From positions 1-64,000 of the forward strand of contig NEWS02000002.1 in assembly GCA_002869845.2 (NCBI GenBank): DNA of 64,000 nt, given 5' to 3'. A program made the position numbers and the translations under genes. Positions 7,679 through 17,262 of the stretch are shown piece by piece (position 1 is the stretch's first letter; each line of letters starts with the position of its first letter). Below the pieces are notes generated by a model. It was not told the DNA's origin and made no database searches. It was given only the letters and a program-made list of their open reading frames with translations. This DNA is from Nitrospira sp. CG24B (lineage in GTDB: Bacteria; Nitrospirota; Nitrospiria; Nitrospirales; Nitrospiraceae).

Positions 7679-8491
7679 ATGGGTCCCCTAGCCGCTATCC
7701 CCTACCCAAATATCGACCCAGTGCTTGTGGGCCTCGGCCCCATCCAGCTCCGCTGGTACGGACTGATGTACCTGATCGGGCTAACTGCGGCATACTTCCT
7801 TGTCCAACGCAAAGTAACCCATAAAGGGTTGGCGATCAGGAAAGACCAGGTCTATGACATGGTCGTCTATGCCGCCTTCGGCGTGTTTCTAGGTGGCAGG
7901 ATCGGCTATACGCTGTTCTACAATTTTTCCTATTACATCCAAAACCCATTGAAACTGCTGGCAGTCTGGGAAGGGGGCATGTCCTTCCACGGCGGCCTCA
8001 TCGGGACCGCTATTGCACTAATCTGGTTCAGTAAGCGGCAAGGCATTCCGACCTATACCGTTGCAGACTTAGCGACAGCCGTCACGCCGATTGGATTGGG
8101 GTTTGGCCGGATAGGCAACTTTATCAACGGTGAACTGTATGGCCGATCGACGGATGTGGACTGGTGCATGGTCTTCCCGGCAGGGGGTCCTGCCTGCCGC
8201 CATCCTTCGCAATTGTATGAGGCAACCCTGGAAGGGCTGACGCTGTTTATGGTGCTCTGGTGGATCGATCGACGTTCGACCCCGCCTGGTACGATCTTCT
8301 GGACCTTCATCACTGGATACGGCATCAGCCGACTGATCGTTGAACTCTTTCGTGAACCAGATCAGCACTTGGGCTTTATCTTCGGACCGATCACCATGGG
8401 CCAGATTCTTTCCATTCCGATGGTGGCGATCGGACTCATTATGCTCGCCCTGGGCTACCAGCGCGCAAGGCAGAAGGCTGTGCACGCTTGA
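7679..8491 (+). CDS. lgt: Prolipoprotein diacylglyceryl transferase
   Basis: 270 aa, full length. Inner-membrane enzyme that moves the diacylglyceryl group of phosphatidylglycerol to the lipobox Cys of prolipoproteins, the first step in maturing the several lipoproteins in this window. It shows the N-terminal PYPNIDPVLVGLGPIQLRWYGLMY block, multiple TM helices, WEGGMSFHGGLIG (catalytic HGG region) and the Lgt signature GRIGNFINGELYGR, then QLYEATLEG and a C-terminal RLIVELFREPDQHLGFI segment. A dispersed palindromic repeat lies downstream. Confidence 0.97.
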   Translation: MGPLAAIPYPNIDPVLVGLGPIQLRWYGLMYLIGLTAAYFLVQRKVTHKGLAIRKDQVYDMVVYAAFGVFLGGRIGYTLFYNFSYYIQNPLKLLAVWEGGMSFHGGLIGTAIALIWFSKRQGIPTYTVADLATAVTPIGLGFGRIGNFINGELYGRSTDVDWCMVFPAGGPACRHPSQLYEATLEGLTLFMVLWWIDRRSTPPGTIFWTFITGYGISRLIVELFREPDQHLGFIFGPITMGQILSIPMVAIGLIMLALGYQRARQKAVHA

Positions 8492-8529
8492 AAGTCCTGA
8501 GTGCTAGGCAAGGATGCACTTAATGCTTT

Positions 8530-8654
8530 GAGGATGCTGAAAAATCTCTTCCAGCTAGGCCGCAGTGAGCGAAAGGCCGAGTCGTACGCGGTTGGTACGT
8601 TGAGGCCTTGAGCGAAGCGAGAACGACGCTGGAGAGTTTTTGCAGCATTCTCAA
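8530..8654. repeat. Dispersed palindromic repeat, copy 1
   Basis: An imperfect palindrome starting AGGATGCTGAAAAA and ending TTTTTGCAGCATTCT, with internal arms of the GGCCGCAGTGAGCGA / TGAGCGAAGCGAGAACG kind around a GTACG-rich centre. Near-identical in plan to the copy at 34629-34749 and related to 41454-41528. It lies between lgt and the metallopeptidase gene and just overlaps the latter's stop codon. Probably a MITE/REP-like element that may also act as a terminator. Confidence 0.75.
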
Positions 8655-9028
8655 TACGGCATGTCGTCATCGTCGAGGCCAACATGGTGGCCCAATTCAT
8701 GGACAACGGTATCACGCACTTCCTGCACCACTTCTTCAGGACTCGCACAACAGCGAAGGATCGGTCCGCGATAGATGGAAATGCGAGGCGGCTGCTCCCC
8801 TCCGGGCCCAAAGAACGAATCAGCCGCGAGTGACTGACCTTGGTACAGCCCAAGCAAATCGTCTTCACTGTCTAGCTCAAGGTCTTCAAGCACCTCCTCC
8901 GGCGGTTCTTCTTCCACGACCACGGCAATAGACTCCATGAGCTTGGCGTAGGGAAGAGGCAGGTCCGCGATCGTCTGCTGAACCAGTTTTTCAAAATCCT
9001 CAGATGAGATAGGGTCGTGCCTGGCCAT
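8651..9028 (-). CDS. Minimal zincin metallopeptidase family protein
   Basis: 125 aa from the ATG at 9028, 19 nt after the helicase stop. The C-terminus carries VRDTVVHELGHHVGLDDDDMPY, an HExxH zinc site with a third ligand region just after (GLDDDD), typical of the short 'metallopeptidase family' (Zincin_1) proteins. The acidic middle (EEEPPEEVLEDLELDSEDDLLGLY) and PPRISIYRGPILRCC also fit. Predicted cytoplasmic; substrate unknown. Same strand and close behind the addA-like gene, so probably co-transcribed. Confidence 0.85.
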   Translation of the reverse strand: MARHDPISSEDFEKLVQQTIADLPLPYAKLMESIAVVVEEEPPEEVLEDLELDSEDDLLGLYQGQSLAADSFFGPGGEQPPRISIYRGPILRCCASPEEVVQEVRDTVVHELGHHVGLDDDDMPY

Positions 9029-9047
9029 TGTGTCATGCCCCGCGCGT

Positions 9048-12000
9048 CTATAACTCCACGGCCATCGCACATCGCAGAAACAGACAGTGGAAGCGAACTG
9101 ATTCGACGCCTAGGCTTTGTTGGACCGCGACTTTATAGATCTCACTCTGCGTGCGATACTGCTCCGCGCGAGCCGCGGCCTGATCGGCTGATATCGCATC
9201 CGTCTTATAGTCGACGACCCACAGCGCTCCATCCAGCCGGTAGATGAGGTCGATCACTCCTTCCATGACCTGCCTGTTACCCCACGGCATAACGAACGGG
9301 ACTTCTCGGCCAAGGATTTGGGATGACCGGAGGCGTTCATAGGCTTCCGAGCGACCGAACGTCGCAAGAAGATCGGTCACGGATTCAGCGACGGCTTCAG
9401 CCTGAGGCTGGTCGTCCGGCCCAAGGGTTGCCTGTACGGCTACGACCACCTGAGCACATAGCCCAGAGGGGTCCTGTGAAAAGTCCCATCGCTCAAGCAG
9501 GCGATGAGCCACCACGCCAGCCAACCGCCCAACTGCGGCATCCTGTCGAACTGCCGTCGTTTCACGCACAACCCGCGCCGATCGTTTACCCAGCGTCGTC
9601 GGTGTCAGATGATGGGAGGTCTCACGAACTTCGGTCCATCGAGCCGTCCTCACCTCCCATCGCCCAGCCATCTCTTCCGGATTGATCAACACCTCACTGG
9701 CCGTTCTGTCCGAACGTCGGCGTGGCCGCTTTCGTTCCGGTGCCTTGATCACTCGATGGGGAATCGCGCTGGCGCCGATCTTCAGCGCCTCCGTCGAGGC
9801 TGTTCCGATCTCCCCCGTCCCGATATTCTGCAGCAGGTCAAAGACCGTTTCGCCGATTGAGCGGCCGGTGATCCCTCCTGACAACAGCAACAACTCTTTG
9901 GCCCTGGTCATCCCCACATAGAGCACGCGTCGCCGTTCCGCTTCTTCTCGCAGCCGCAGTTTGTGCTGGACCAGCAACGAACCGAGGGACCGATGACGGT
10001 CGAGGGAAAGACCATAGATGCCACTCGACCAATCATAGGAAACCTGCGGCACGCTTCGCTCCCGCCCGCTCCCTTGGTGAAGGCCCGGCAGCACAACAAT
10101 GGGGAATTCCAACCCCTTGGCCTTATGAATCGTCAAAACGTGCACGGCTTCGAGCGACTCCTCGGCAAGAGGACTCTCCGATTCGTCCGGTTGTTCGTCA
10201 AGGCGGGCAATCATGAGCTCCACAAATCCGCTCAAAGTCATGTGAGGCCGGTCGGCCAATGACGCAGCCGTCTGTTTGACTTTCAGGAGGTTGGCCACGG
10301 CCTGTTCGCCATGGAGTGATGCAGCCGCCAGATCCAGGATCGGCAATCGGTCAAACATCAGCGCGATGGCCTCAGCCAATGGCAGCATGGCAATAGCCCG
10401 GTGCAGCCACGCCAGGTGTTCGTACAGCCGCCGCACAGCAGCAGCGCGGGCATGGGACCACGACCCAAGACTCACAGCATGGAGATAATTAAAATGCCCT
10501 GCCTGCTTGAGCTCATAGAGCTCCCGATCCGTTAACCCTCCAAGTGGTGCGCGAAGGAGACCGGCTAACGCGATTTCGTCATGAGGATGATCCAAGACCC
10601 GCAGCAAATTGACGAGGTCGATCACCTCCTGACGACGATAGAAATGCTTTTCCCCCTCGATGACGTAGGGAATATCGTGCCGGCGCAAGGCATCGAGATA
10701 GGCATCGGCTTGCGTAAGTTTTCTGAAAAGCAACGCGATGTGTCCCGGCTTCACGGAAGGGCGACTCAGGACCTCGTCGTTCAACCAGCGAGCCAGCACT
10801 TCGCTCTCGGCTCTCGTCGCCCCTGCCGCATCGAATGTCTCTGCTTCACCATCCGGCGTGGTCACGCTGAGACGAACGCCCGGTTCGATTGACGCCTGAC
10901 GCCGTTGGGGTCGCACCTCCAATCGAACATTCGCCGGCTGGACCAGCGGCTGTCGTTCGAACAACCGATCGAAGACCTCATTCACCGGCTCTAACACAGC
11001 CACATCGCTCCGGAAGTTCGTGGTCAACGTCTGGGCCACTCCACCGTCCACCGTGACCTTTTCCACAACGCGGTCGAAGGCTTCGATATCTGCTCGCCGA
11101 AAGGCATAGATCGACTGTTTGGGGTCTCCCACAATGAAGAGTTTTCCCGGTTCGAGCGCCATCGCATGCCAGTGAGCTGCCTGGCTCCCCTGCCGCTCGG
11201 AGACCGCAAGGATGATCTCGTACTGCACCGGGTCTGTGTCCTGAAATTCATCGACTAACACGGCTCGATAGTCCCGCTTAATCCGTTCACGGACAGACGG
11301 ATGTTCGAGAAGCAGTGTCCGTGCCCGTGCCAGCAACCCATCAAACGAAATCCAGCCCTGCCGAGCAAAGGTTTCACGAATGTTCCGCACCAGGGGTATG
11401 AGCAGCGTCACGAGATCGTTCAAGAATGCATGGTCGACCGCCAGGAGCTGTTGCGCCGCCTGGATGAGCGCGGCCGCCTCTTTGAAATCACCTTTCTCCC
11501 ACCCACCCACGGCGCTTCCGAGATCCTTGCCGAACCATTCTCGCTCTTCCATCGCCAGGCCTTGCCGGCCTGGTAACCCACTGTCTGCCATGAGATGCAG
11601 CAAAGACGCCGCGGCGGCGAGCATGTGCTCGACCTTCCGGCGCTTTGGTCGATCGTATGCCTTCAAAAGTTGCTCCGCCCGGTCTCCCATATGTTGAATC
11701 CAACTCAAGACAACCGGTGGCACCGCTGTGGATGCGAGTTGTTGTTGCAGAGTATCGAGGTCGATCAATTCGCTGCACAAGGACCGAGCCAGCGTTCCGA
11801 CCGTTTCAAGAGTGGTCGATGACAAGACTGATCGCCAGAGGCGATGTTGTTGTCCGGCTCGGCTCAATTCCTGGTCAAGCCAGCAATCCCACGCTGCAGT
11901 GAATTGCTCTTCAAATCGTAAGCCGTCGTCTTCCTTGAAATCAGGATCGACTCCGCTCTCCAGCGGGTGGAGTCGCAACAGGTGCGCGGCGAAACTATGA

Positions 12001-12398
12001 AGAGTGCCGATCTGGGCCTTTTCGAGATCGTTGAGTGCTGCCTGCGCACGCGCGGCAATCGCATCCGCGCTGAGTCCATAGCGGTCTCGCAGATCCTCCC
12101 GCGAGACAGCCCCTCCGTCGCCTGATCGCACAGGGTCGGCCTCCGGGCGAGCCAGCACAACGAGTCGCTCGCGCAATCGGACTTTCATTTCGGTCGCCGC
12201 CTTGTTGGTGAAGGTTAAGGCGACGACCTGCGTGATCAAGACCGGAGCGGGTTCCTTCATCAGCAGATACACGAGGCGATTCACGAGCAACGTCGTCTTG
12301 CCTGTCCCGGCCCCTGCCACAACAACGACATTGCGATCGAATGTCGTCTCGGCCAACTCGCGCGCCATACGATCCGGTATCAGGAGATCGTTACTCAT
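9048..12398 (-). CDS. addA: AddA-like UvrD helicase/nuclease subunit
   Basis: 1116 aa. Start taken at the ATG at 12398, overlapping the upstream gene's stop by 8 nt (the track start is 18 nt earlier). SF1A helicase motifs in order: VAGAGTGKTTLLVN (Walker A, ~27-40), VLVDEFQDTDPVQYEI, VGDPKQSIYAFRRAD, TTNFRSD, VLTIHKAKGLEFPIVVLPG, LYVGMTRAKELLLL. A C-terminal RecB-type nuclease domain has EGVIDLIYRLDGALWVVDYKTD and the following AEQY. It should unwind and resect double-strand breaks for RecA loading together with the AddB-like partner. The size fits AddA. RecB is the alternative name, but no RecC or RecD is present. Confidence 0.88.
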   Translation of the reverse strand: MSNDLLIPDRMARELAETTFDRNVVVVAGAGTGKTTLLVNRLVYLLMKEPAPVLITQVVALTFTNKAATEMKVRLRERLVVLARPEADPVRSGDGGAVSREDLRDRYGLSADAIAARAQAALNDLEKAQIGTLHSFAAHLLRLHPLESGVDPDFKEDDGLRFEEQFTAAWDCWLDQELSRAGQQHRLWRSVLSSTTLETVGTLARSLCSELIDLDTLQQQLASTAVPPVVLSWIQHMGDRAEQLLKAYDRPKRRKVEHMLAAAASLLHLMADSGLPGRQGLAMEEREWFGKDLGSAVGGWEKGDFKEAAALIQAAQQLLAVDHAFLNDLVTLLIPLVRNIRETFARQGWISFDGLLARARTLLLEHPSVRERIKRDYRAVLVDEFQDTDPVQYEIILAVSERQGSQAAHWHAMALEPGKLFIVGDPKQSIYAFRRADIEAFDRVVEKVTVDGGVAQTLTTNFRSDVAVLEPVNEVFDRLFERQPLVQPANVRLEVRPQRRQASIEPGVRLSVTTPDGEAETFDAAGATRAESEVLARWLNDEVLSRPSVKPGHIALLFRKLTQADAYLDALRRHDIPYVIEGEKHFYRRQEVIDLVNLLRVLDHPHDEIALAGLLRAPLGGLTDRELYELKQAGHFNYLHAVSLGSWSHARAAAVRRLYEHLAWLHRAIAMLPLAEAIALMFDRLPILDLAAASLHGEQAVANLLKVKQTAASLADRPHMTLSGFVELMIARLDEQPDESESPLAEESLEAVHVLTIHKAKGLEFPIVVLPGLHQGSGRERSVPQVSYDWSSGIYGLSLDRHRSLGSLLVQHKLRLREEAERRRVLYVGMTRAKELLLLSGGITGRSIGETVFDLLQNIGTGEIGTASTEALKIGASAIPHRVIKAPERKRPRRRSDRTASEVLINPEEMAGRWEVRTARWTEVRETSHHLTPTTLGKRSARVVRETTAVRQDAAVGRLAGVVAHRLLERWDFSQDPSGLCAQVVVAVQATLGPDDQPQAEAVAESVTDLLATFGRSEAYERLRSSQILGREVPFVMPWGNRQVMEGVIDLIYRLDGALWVVDYKTDAISADQAAARAEQYRTQSEIYKVAVQQSLGVESVRFHCLFLRCAMAVEL

Positions 12399-15300
12399 CG
12401 GCAATTTTCTGTGCACGAAGCATCTTCAACGTTTTCGGCTCGGCCGCACGATGGGCCCTCCACCACGTCGGCGCATGCTCTCGCCGGCAAGCCGCACGAA
12501 AGTCACAGCTATCGCAATAGCCGTCGGGAAGAATGAAAAAGCGTCCGGTACGGATGCCGTCCACGAGCGTGCTCACCGTGTTCTGGATCAGTACCCCGGT
12601 ATCGGAGGACCACGACATCGTCTCAAAACTTGAACGACTGATCGTCGGTGACCACTGAGGAGCGAGAAACAGGAACTGCACCTGGCTCGGAGTAGGCTGG
12701 CCAGGAACCGTGAGACAGCTATAGAGCGGTGGCTGCAGCCGATACCCACGGACCGCCGACTGGGTCAAGTTCCGGTCTTCCGGTTTCATCGCTGAGCCGA
12801 CTTTGAACTTGTAATCGAGTACGCGCACCGTGCCGGAGGACCGGTTCCGGTCGAGACGATCAATGCGACCACGGATCTTTAACAATCCCTCGTCAAGAAC
12901 ACCGGGAATCGTCCCTTCACCATCCACTTCAAATGCAATAGGCTGGTACGGATGCTCGGCCTGTTCCTCCTCGTCCGCCTTCACCGCCGCGTTCACCAGC
13001 GCCACGATCTGTTCTTTCGCCAACTCCCACAGTAGATAGTGGCCTGTTCGATGTTGTGACTCCAGGTCTGCCGCCGCCTGTTCCACCGATGCGCGGATCG
13101 TCTGGTCCATCATGTCGTCCGCCACTTGTCGAGTTGGCCACCCGGCCTGCACGAGCTGTTCATAGCAACAACGCAATGCTGCGTGGCAGAGCGTCCCAAC
13201 CAGCGCCGCATCTGGCTCCTGCGACATCGCAACCCGGCTCGGCTCAAGTCGCAGCACATCTGCGGAAAAATATTGGAACGGGCAGCGCGCATACCGTTCG
13301 AGCGGCGTCGGAGCGAGACCCCGTTCGATGAGTCGCACCCAATGAGATTCGACCGTTCCCGCCATCCCATCGAAGAGATTCAGCGTCGCGCCGTCTTCTT
13401 CGATTCGATCGAGCGCCATCGCTGCATGGTGGAACGTCTCCGCATCACGCCCGAGGGCCCGTACCAAATCAGTCGGGTCTTGCCCGTTCATGGCCATCCA
13501 CTGAGTCAGTTCAGCCGGCGGCAGGAATAGTTTAATCGTTGGCTGTTGTGAGACTCGATCCGTCAGACGACGAGGCACCACATCGATCGGCTGCTCATCC
13601 TGGCCGAACCGACGGCGCGCGTCTCCGAGAGACGGAGAGGCGGCCAGCATGCGGCCAGATTCATCGGCCCGTTGATAGGACAAGTAGAGTCGCTGAGTGG
13701 CAGCCTGACAACATAGGCGGAAGAGCAAGGTCTCTTCTCCGTAGGCCGTCAGTTTCTCATCGATCTTAAATCCAAGCGTGGCGTCGAGCACGCGCCGATG
13801 ACGATCGCGCAGAAACGCATCTTCACGAATATAGCGCGGAAATACTTTTTCGTTCAGCCCGAGGACGAACAGGACTTTGAACGGCACTCCGCGGGCCGCC
13901 ATCACGTCGCATACCATCACGCCCTGGGATGAACCATCATGGAGAGGGATCGCCGTGCGCTCGAAGGTATGGGTCAACAGTTCAACAAATTCGGCCCAGG
14001 TCATCTCCTCGTTGAGCGGCTCCAATTCCATGAGCGTCGTCCAGATACGGTCGATCACATCCCATGTCATCGCGTGGCGAGCAAGCGGACCCTCGTCAGT
14101 AGTTGATACGGCTGCATCTGGCCGACGCAGGTGCCGCTCAATGAGTGCTCGACACGCTGTGACCATCTGCCCGATCGTGCCTCGCGATGGCAGGGCCGAA
14201 CAGGCTTGCACGAGCTGTGAGACCACCTGCCAAAGCAGGCCGATCACCTCCGGCGCAATGGCCAGCGAATTAACAAGGCTCTCCTCACCATCAAGCACTA
14301 ATGCAGCTTGGCTCACCTGCTCCAACCGCATCCACTCCTCAACCCCGTGCGTAATGTGCAGCGCTTGAACGAGCAGCTTCCACTGTTCGGGCCGGTACGA
14401 CGCCGATAGCTCGTCATACACATTGGTGACGTAGAGTGGAGACGTCACGACATCGAGAACTGACGTGCGATAGAAATCGTTCAACGGCAGGGAGGCTACC
14501 TGCAACACGAGCTTGCAGATCGGTTCCTGAATCAACGGCCTCGATGCCGTCGTACGAAAGGGAATCCGATGGCGATCGAAACTCGACTGAAGATACAGGC
14601 TATAGGGATCGAGCGTCCGGGCGGTGACGCCAATTTCATCGAATCGATAGCCATTGGTTTCGATCAGATCGAGAATGGTTCGGCAGGTTGCTGCCAATTC
14701 TTCTTCTGCGCCAATTACGCTCCGTATGGTGAGTTGGGCGTGATCGTGCGCCACCGTTGACGATTCCTGTTCCAACCGGATCGTCGCATCGTCCGACATC
14801 ACCAGCGACTGGATATGGCGGTCGAAAAAGCGCCGAGCAAACCCAAATGCCGGGTCATCCTCCAGCGGAAAAAACAAGGTCGTGTCCTTCGCACGGCTGA
14901 TCGCTTCAAAGAGGGACAGCTGCACCTGCGTCAGGTCATAGAACCCATAATAGAACACGGCCTTCAACGGCTGGAGAAACGTAGCGGCCGGAATGAACGG
15001 GATGAGGGCTTCAGCCAGATCGTCTTGCGTCCCAACCCCAAGGGTCTTGCCCGCTTCCTTCACGGCCGCATAGAGCGACAGGAGCGCGCCGAGCCACTCC
15101 CGATCGTCATCCTCGAAATAGCCTTCACGGAGACCTTGCAGCGCTTGCGCAGCATCGACACCGGCATCCTTTAAATCACGGATCGTCGCCCAGAGCGCGC
15201 CCCACGTCCCAGACGATTGTCCGATTCGTTGCAACGGAGCCTGGCTGGTGAGCTTGCTGTGAACAATGTGACGGACAAGTTGTTCAAAGAAGAGCTCGTC

Positions 15301-15561
15301 AACGACGCGCGGCAGTGGGTGGTCGACCCGTACCTCTCCAGCCAACCGCAGAGCCAGTTGATGGAAGGTCAAGACGTGTACGTTTAAGAGCGACAGCCGG
15401 TGTTCGACAGCGAGAACAGTGCGAAGGCGATCGGCGAGTGGCTTGGACGGAACGAAGATCGCGATCGGCGCAAGCGGATCAGTCGCCTTGACGCGTGTGA
15501 GTCGATGGACGAGAGCAGATTCAAGAGTAGGATGAAAGCGACCCGTGACGACCTGCAACAT
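12391..15561 (-). CDS. addB: AddB-like PD-(D/E)XK nuclease subunit with Fe-S cluster
   Basis: 1056 aa. The N-terminal helicase-like domain is degenerate (AIFVPSKPLADRLRTVL replaces a clear Walker A; VLTFHQLAL follows), as expected for AddB. The C-terminal nuclease has GRIDRLDRNRSSGTVRVLDYKFKVG. Four cysteines suit the AddB Fe-S cluster: one in RYARCPFQYF, then C-x2-C-x5-C in GYCDSCDFRAACRREH (~1016-1025). The middle keeps the VMAARGVPFKVLFVLGLNEKVFPR block. It is the first subunit gene of a same-strand operon with addA (8-nt overlap) and the metallopeptidase gene. Initiates 16 nt after a 51-aa zinc-ribbon gene. Confidence 0.85.
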   Translation of the reverse strand: MLQVVTGRFHPTLESALVHRLTRVKATDPLAPIAIFVPSKPLADRLRTVLAVEHRLSLLNVHVLTFHQLALRLAGEVRVDHPLPRVVDELFFEQLVRHIVHSKLTSQAPLQRIGQSSGTWGALWATIRDLKDAGVDAAQALQGLREGYFEDDDREWLGALLSLYAAVKEAGKTLGVGTQDDLAEALIPFIPAATFLQPLKAVFYYGFYDLTQVQLSLFEAISRAKDTTLFFPLEDDPAFGFARRFFDRHIQSLVMSDDATIRLEQESSTVAHDHAQLTIRSVIGAEEELAATCRTILDLIETNGYRFDEIGVTARTLDPYSLYLQSSFDRHRIPFRTTASRPLIQEPICKLVLQVASLPLNDFYRTSVLDVVTSPLYVTNVYDELSASYRPEQWKLLVQALHITHGVEEWMRLEQVSQAALVLDGEESLVNSLAIAPEVIGLLWQVVSQLVQACSALPSRGTIGQMVTACRALIERHLRRPDAAVSTTDEGPLARHAMTWDVIDRIWTTLMELEPLNEEMTWAEFVELLTHTFERTAIPLHDGSSQGVMVCDVMAARGVPFKVLFVLGLNEKVFPRYIREDAFLRDRHRRVLDATLGFKIDEKLTAYGEETLLFRLCCQAATQRLYLSYQRADESGRMLAASPSLGDARRRFGQDEQPIDVVPRRLTDRVSQQPTIKLFLPPAELTQWMAMNGQDPTDLVRALGRDAETFHHAAMALDRIEEDGATLNLFDGMAGTVESHWVRLIERGLAPTPLERYARCPFQYFSADVLRLEPSRVAMSQEPDAALVGTLCHAALRCCYEQLVQAGWPTRQVADDMMDQTIRASVEQAAADLESQHRTGHYLLWELAKEQIVALVNAAVKADEEEQAEHPYQPIAFEVDGEGTIPGVLDEGLLKIRGRIDRLDRNRSSGTVRVLDYKFKVGSAMKPEDRNLTQSAVRGYRLQPPLYSCLTVPGQPTPSQVQFLFLAPQWSPTISRSSFETMSWSSDTGVLIQNTVSTLVDGIRTGRFFILPDGYCDSCDFRAACRREHAPTWWRAHRAAEPKTLKMLRAQKIADE

Positions 15562-15577
15562 GGCGAGTCATTGTACG

Positions 15578-15733
15578 CTACCCGGTCTCCGGCCCCAAGA
15601 GCTCACCGTTGCAGTCAACGCAGGCCCAGTCGCCGTCGATAAACGACATGGGGTCGGCGCAGATCGGGCAATCCGGCGGAGGCCCCTTGGCAATGAGTGG
15701 AAGATCCGGGAGCTCGTTGTCGTATTCGTCCAT
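15578..15733 (-). CDS. 51-aa zinc-ribbon protein
   Basis: Too short for the ORF track. It begins MDEYDNELPDLPLIAKGPPP and continues DCPICADPMSFIDGDWACVD to CNGELLGPETG. Two CxxC pairs (CPIC and CVDC, about 16 residues apart) form a zinc ribbon. GGGGAG lies just before the ATG. It sits 16 nt ahead of the addB-like gene and 7 nt after the thioredoxin-like gene on the same strand, so it is part of the same transcription unit. A link to DNA end processing is only suggested by position. Confidence 0.7.
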   Translation of the reverse strand: MDEYDNELPDLPLIAKGPPPDCPICADPMSFIDGDWACVDCNGELLGPETG

Positions 15734-15740
15734 GGCTCCC

Positions 15741-16007
15741 CTACCCTTCTCGCTGTTTGATCTTCAATTGAATGGCCTTCTCCGCGCTTTCTCGACTTGG
15801 GACACCGACGAACGTCAGGCGCCCATCGATGATCGTCGCCGGCACGGCACGGACAGAATGACGGTCGGCCAGCTCCTGGCCGTCTTTCGTGGTGATATCC
15901 ACTTCACGATAGGAGAAGCTGTACTTCACGCGCAACTGTTTCCACAGACTTTTGGCCGATGGACAGGCCCCACAACTGGGCGACACAAGCAACGTAATGT
16001 TTGGCAT
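15741..16007 (-). CDS. Thioredoxin/glutaredoxin-like protein
   Basis: 88 aa. Thioredoxin fold with SPSCGACPSAKSLWKQL (CxxC redox site CGAC near residues 12-15), the strand YSFSYREVDITTKDG, the cis-Pro motif VRAVPATIIDG and GRLTFVGVPS. A small cytoplasmic dithiol/disulfide protein, shorter than classical thioredoxin and closer to glutaredoxin-like or NrdH-type members. First gene of the minus-strand run thioredoxin-zinc ribbon-addB-addA-metallopeptidase. Electron donor unknown. Confidence 0.8.
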   Translation of the reverse strand: MPNITLLVSPSCGACPSAKSLWKQLRVKYSFSYREVDITTKDGQELADRHSVRAVPATIIDGRLTFVGVPSRESAEKAIQLKIKQREG

Positions 16008-16168
16008 GATGTTTCTGAAACAAGTACGAAATGATTCTGTTGATCGGATCTTAGCACCCGCTGAAAAGACGGCGCAAGGACGAGACCAGGATCAGCTTCA
16101 CTCGCCGAGTCACATCATGGTATTGAAGTGGAAAGACACGGGATGAAAGCGTATCGTATACGCAGATC

Positions 16169-17224
16169 ATGTTGAACCCCGTCGTGCGCATCTTTCCGTG
16201 GCTGGCCGCCATCCTGTTGTTCTGTAGTCCCGCAGCTTACGCTGAAGAAGGGCGAGGAGATTCTCCCGCGCTGCGTGTCTTGACCTATAACCTGCTGCAC
16301 GATGGCGCATGGTCAGGATTCTTCGAGAGTGGCACCCATCTCGAAGAGCGGCTCGACATGTCCATTCAAGAACTGAAGCGGTTGCAACCTGACATCGTCG
16401 CACTTCAAGAAGCATCGGACAGCCGAAAGCATGGCAATGTGCCGCAACGGATCGCTGAGGCACTCGGGTACCAGATGGTGTTCGCTCCTGCTACCGAACA
16501 TATCTTCGGCATTGGCTTCGTGGATCGGCTGATCACCTCAGCCATCGGCTTCAAAGAAGGACCGGCCATCTTGAGCCGCTATCCCATCGTCGCCTCAGAA
16601 GTCTACGACCTGCCTCAGTGCCAACGTCGCCTGGACCCCCGCATTCTCCTGCGAGCCGAGATTAAGGCTCCCGATGGGCTGACCCAAATCTTTTCCGCCC
16701 ACACATCGAAAGGCGACGAATGCCAACTCCAACGAGTTGGCGAACTGTTCCGTGAACATCGAGGAACGGGGCGAGCCATCTTGATGGGTGACTTGAATAC
16801 CGGAGAGCAATCTCCAGTCCTCACCGAATGGCAGAAAGAGCCGGGATTCATCGACGCCTTCCGGATCGCGAATCCGGGAGTACCCGGAGGAACCGTCTGG
16901 CAAAATATCCAAGTCGAATGGCCCACGGCCGATCGCCGTGTCGATTTTATTTTTCTATTTGATGGAAGTGCCACTGGAAGCTCGGTCGTGCGTTCAAGCC
17001 GTCTGGTATTTGACCAGCCCGGTCGGCTCCCGAACGGCGATGCCCTGTGGCCCTCAGACCATCGCGGTGTATTGGCCGAAATCGGAACCACTCCTTCTGG
17101 AAATGGACCGACCGAGGTGGTCATCGAAAAGCCGCCCGTATCTCCCGTGAACTCTGTCCGTCAACCAATTCGAGGCGGGTCTCATCCCGTTGATCCCGTA
17201 TCAAGGGTTACGTATAAGAAGTGA
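16169..17224 (+). CDS. Exported endonuclease/exonuclease/phosphatase-family protein
   Basis: 351 aa. Cleavable signal peptide (FPWLAAILLFCSPAAYA), then an EEP fold: LRVLTYNLLHDG, DIVALQEAS (metal-binding Glu), FSAHTSKGDECQLQRV, ILMGDLNTGE (GDxN), DRRVDFIFLF and WPSDHRGVLAEI (SDH). The family includes DNases, sphingomyelinases and phosphoinositide phosphatases; the exported location favours a lipid or extracellular nucleic-acid substrate, but I cannot choose. A Pro/Val-rich tail of ~45 residues follows the domain. It stops just before an IS30 relic. Confidence 0.85.
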   Translation: MLNPVVRIFPWLAAILLFCSPAAYAEEGRGDSPALRVLTYNLLHDGAWSGFFESGTHLEERLDMSIQELKRLQPDIVALQEASDSRKHGNVPQRIAEALGYQMVFAPATEHIFGIGFVDRLITSAIGFKEGPAILSRYPIVASEVYDLPQCQRRLDPRILLRAEIKAPDGLTQIFSAHTSKGDECQLQRVGELFREHRGTGRAILMGDLNTGEQSPVLTEWQKEPGFIDAFRIANPGVPGGTVWQNIQVEWPTADRRVDFIFLFDGSATGSSVVRSSRLVFDQPGRLPNGDALWPSDHRGVLAEIGTTPSGNGPTEVVIEKPPVSPVNSVRQPIRGGSHPVDPVSRVTYKK

Positions 17225-17262
17225 GTGTTCCTCGTTTGGGCACTCAACTTTAAGTCCTTGAG

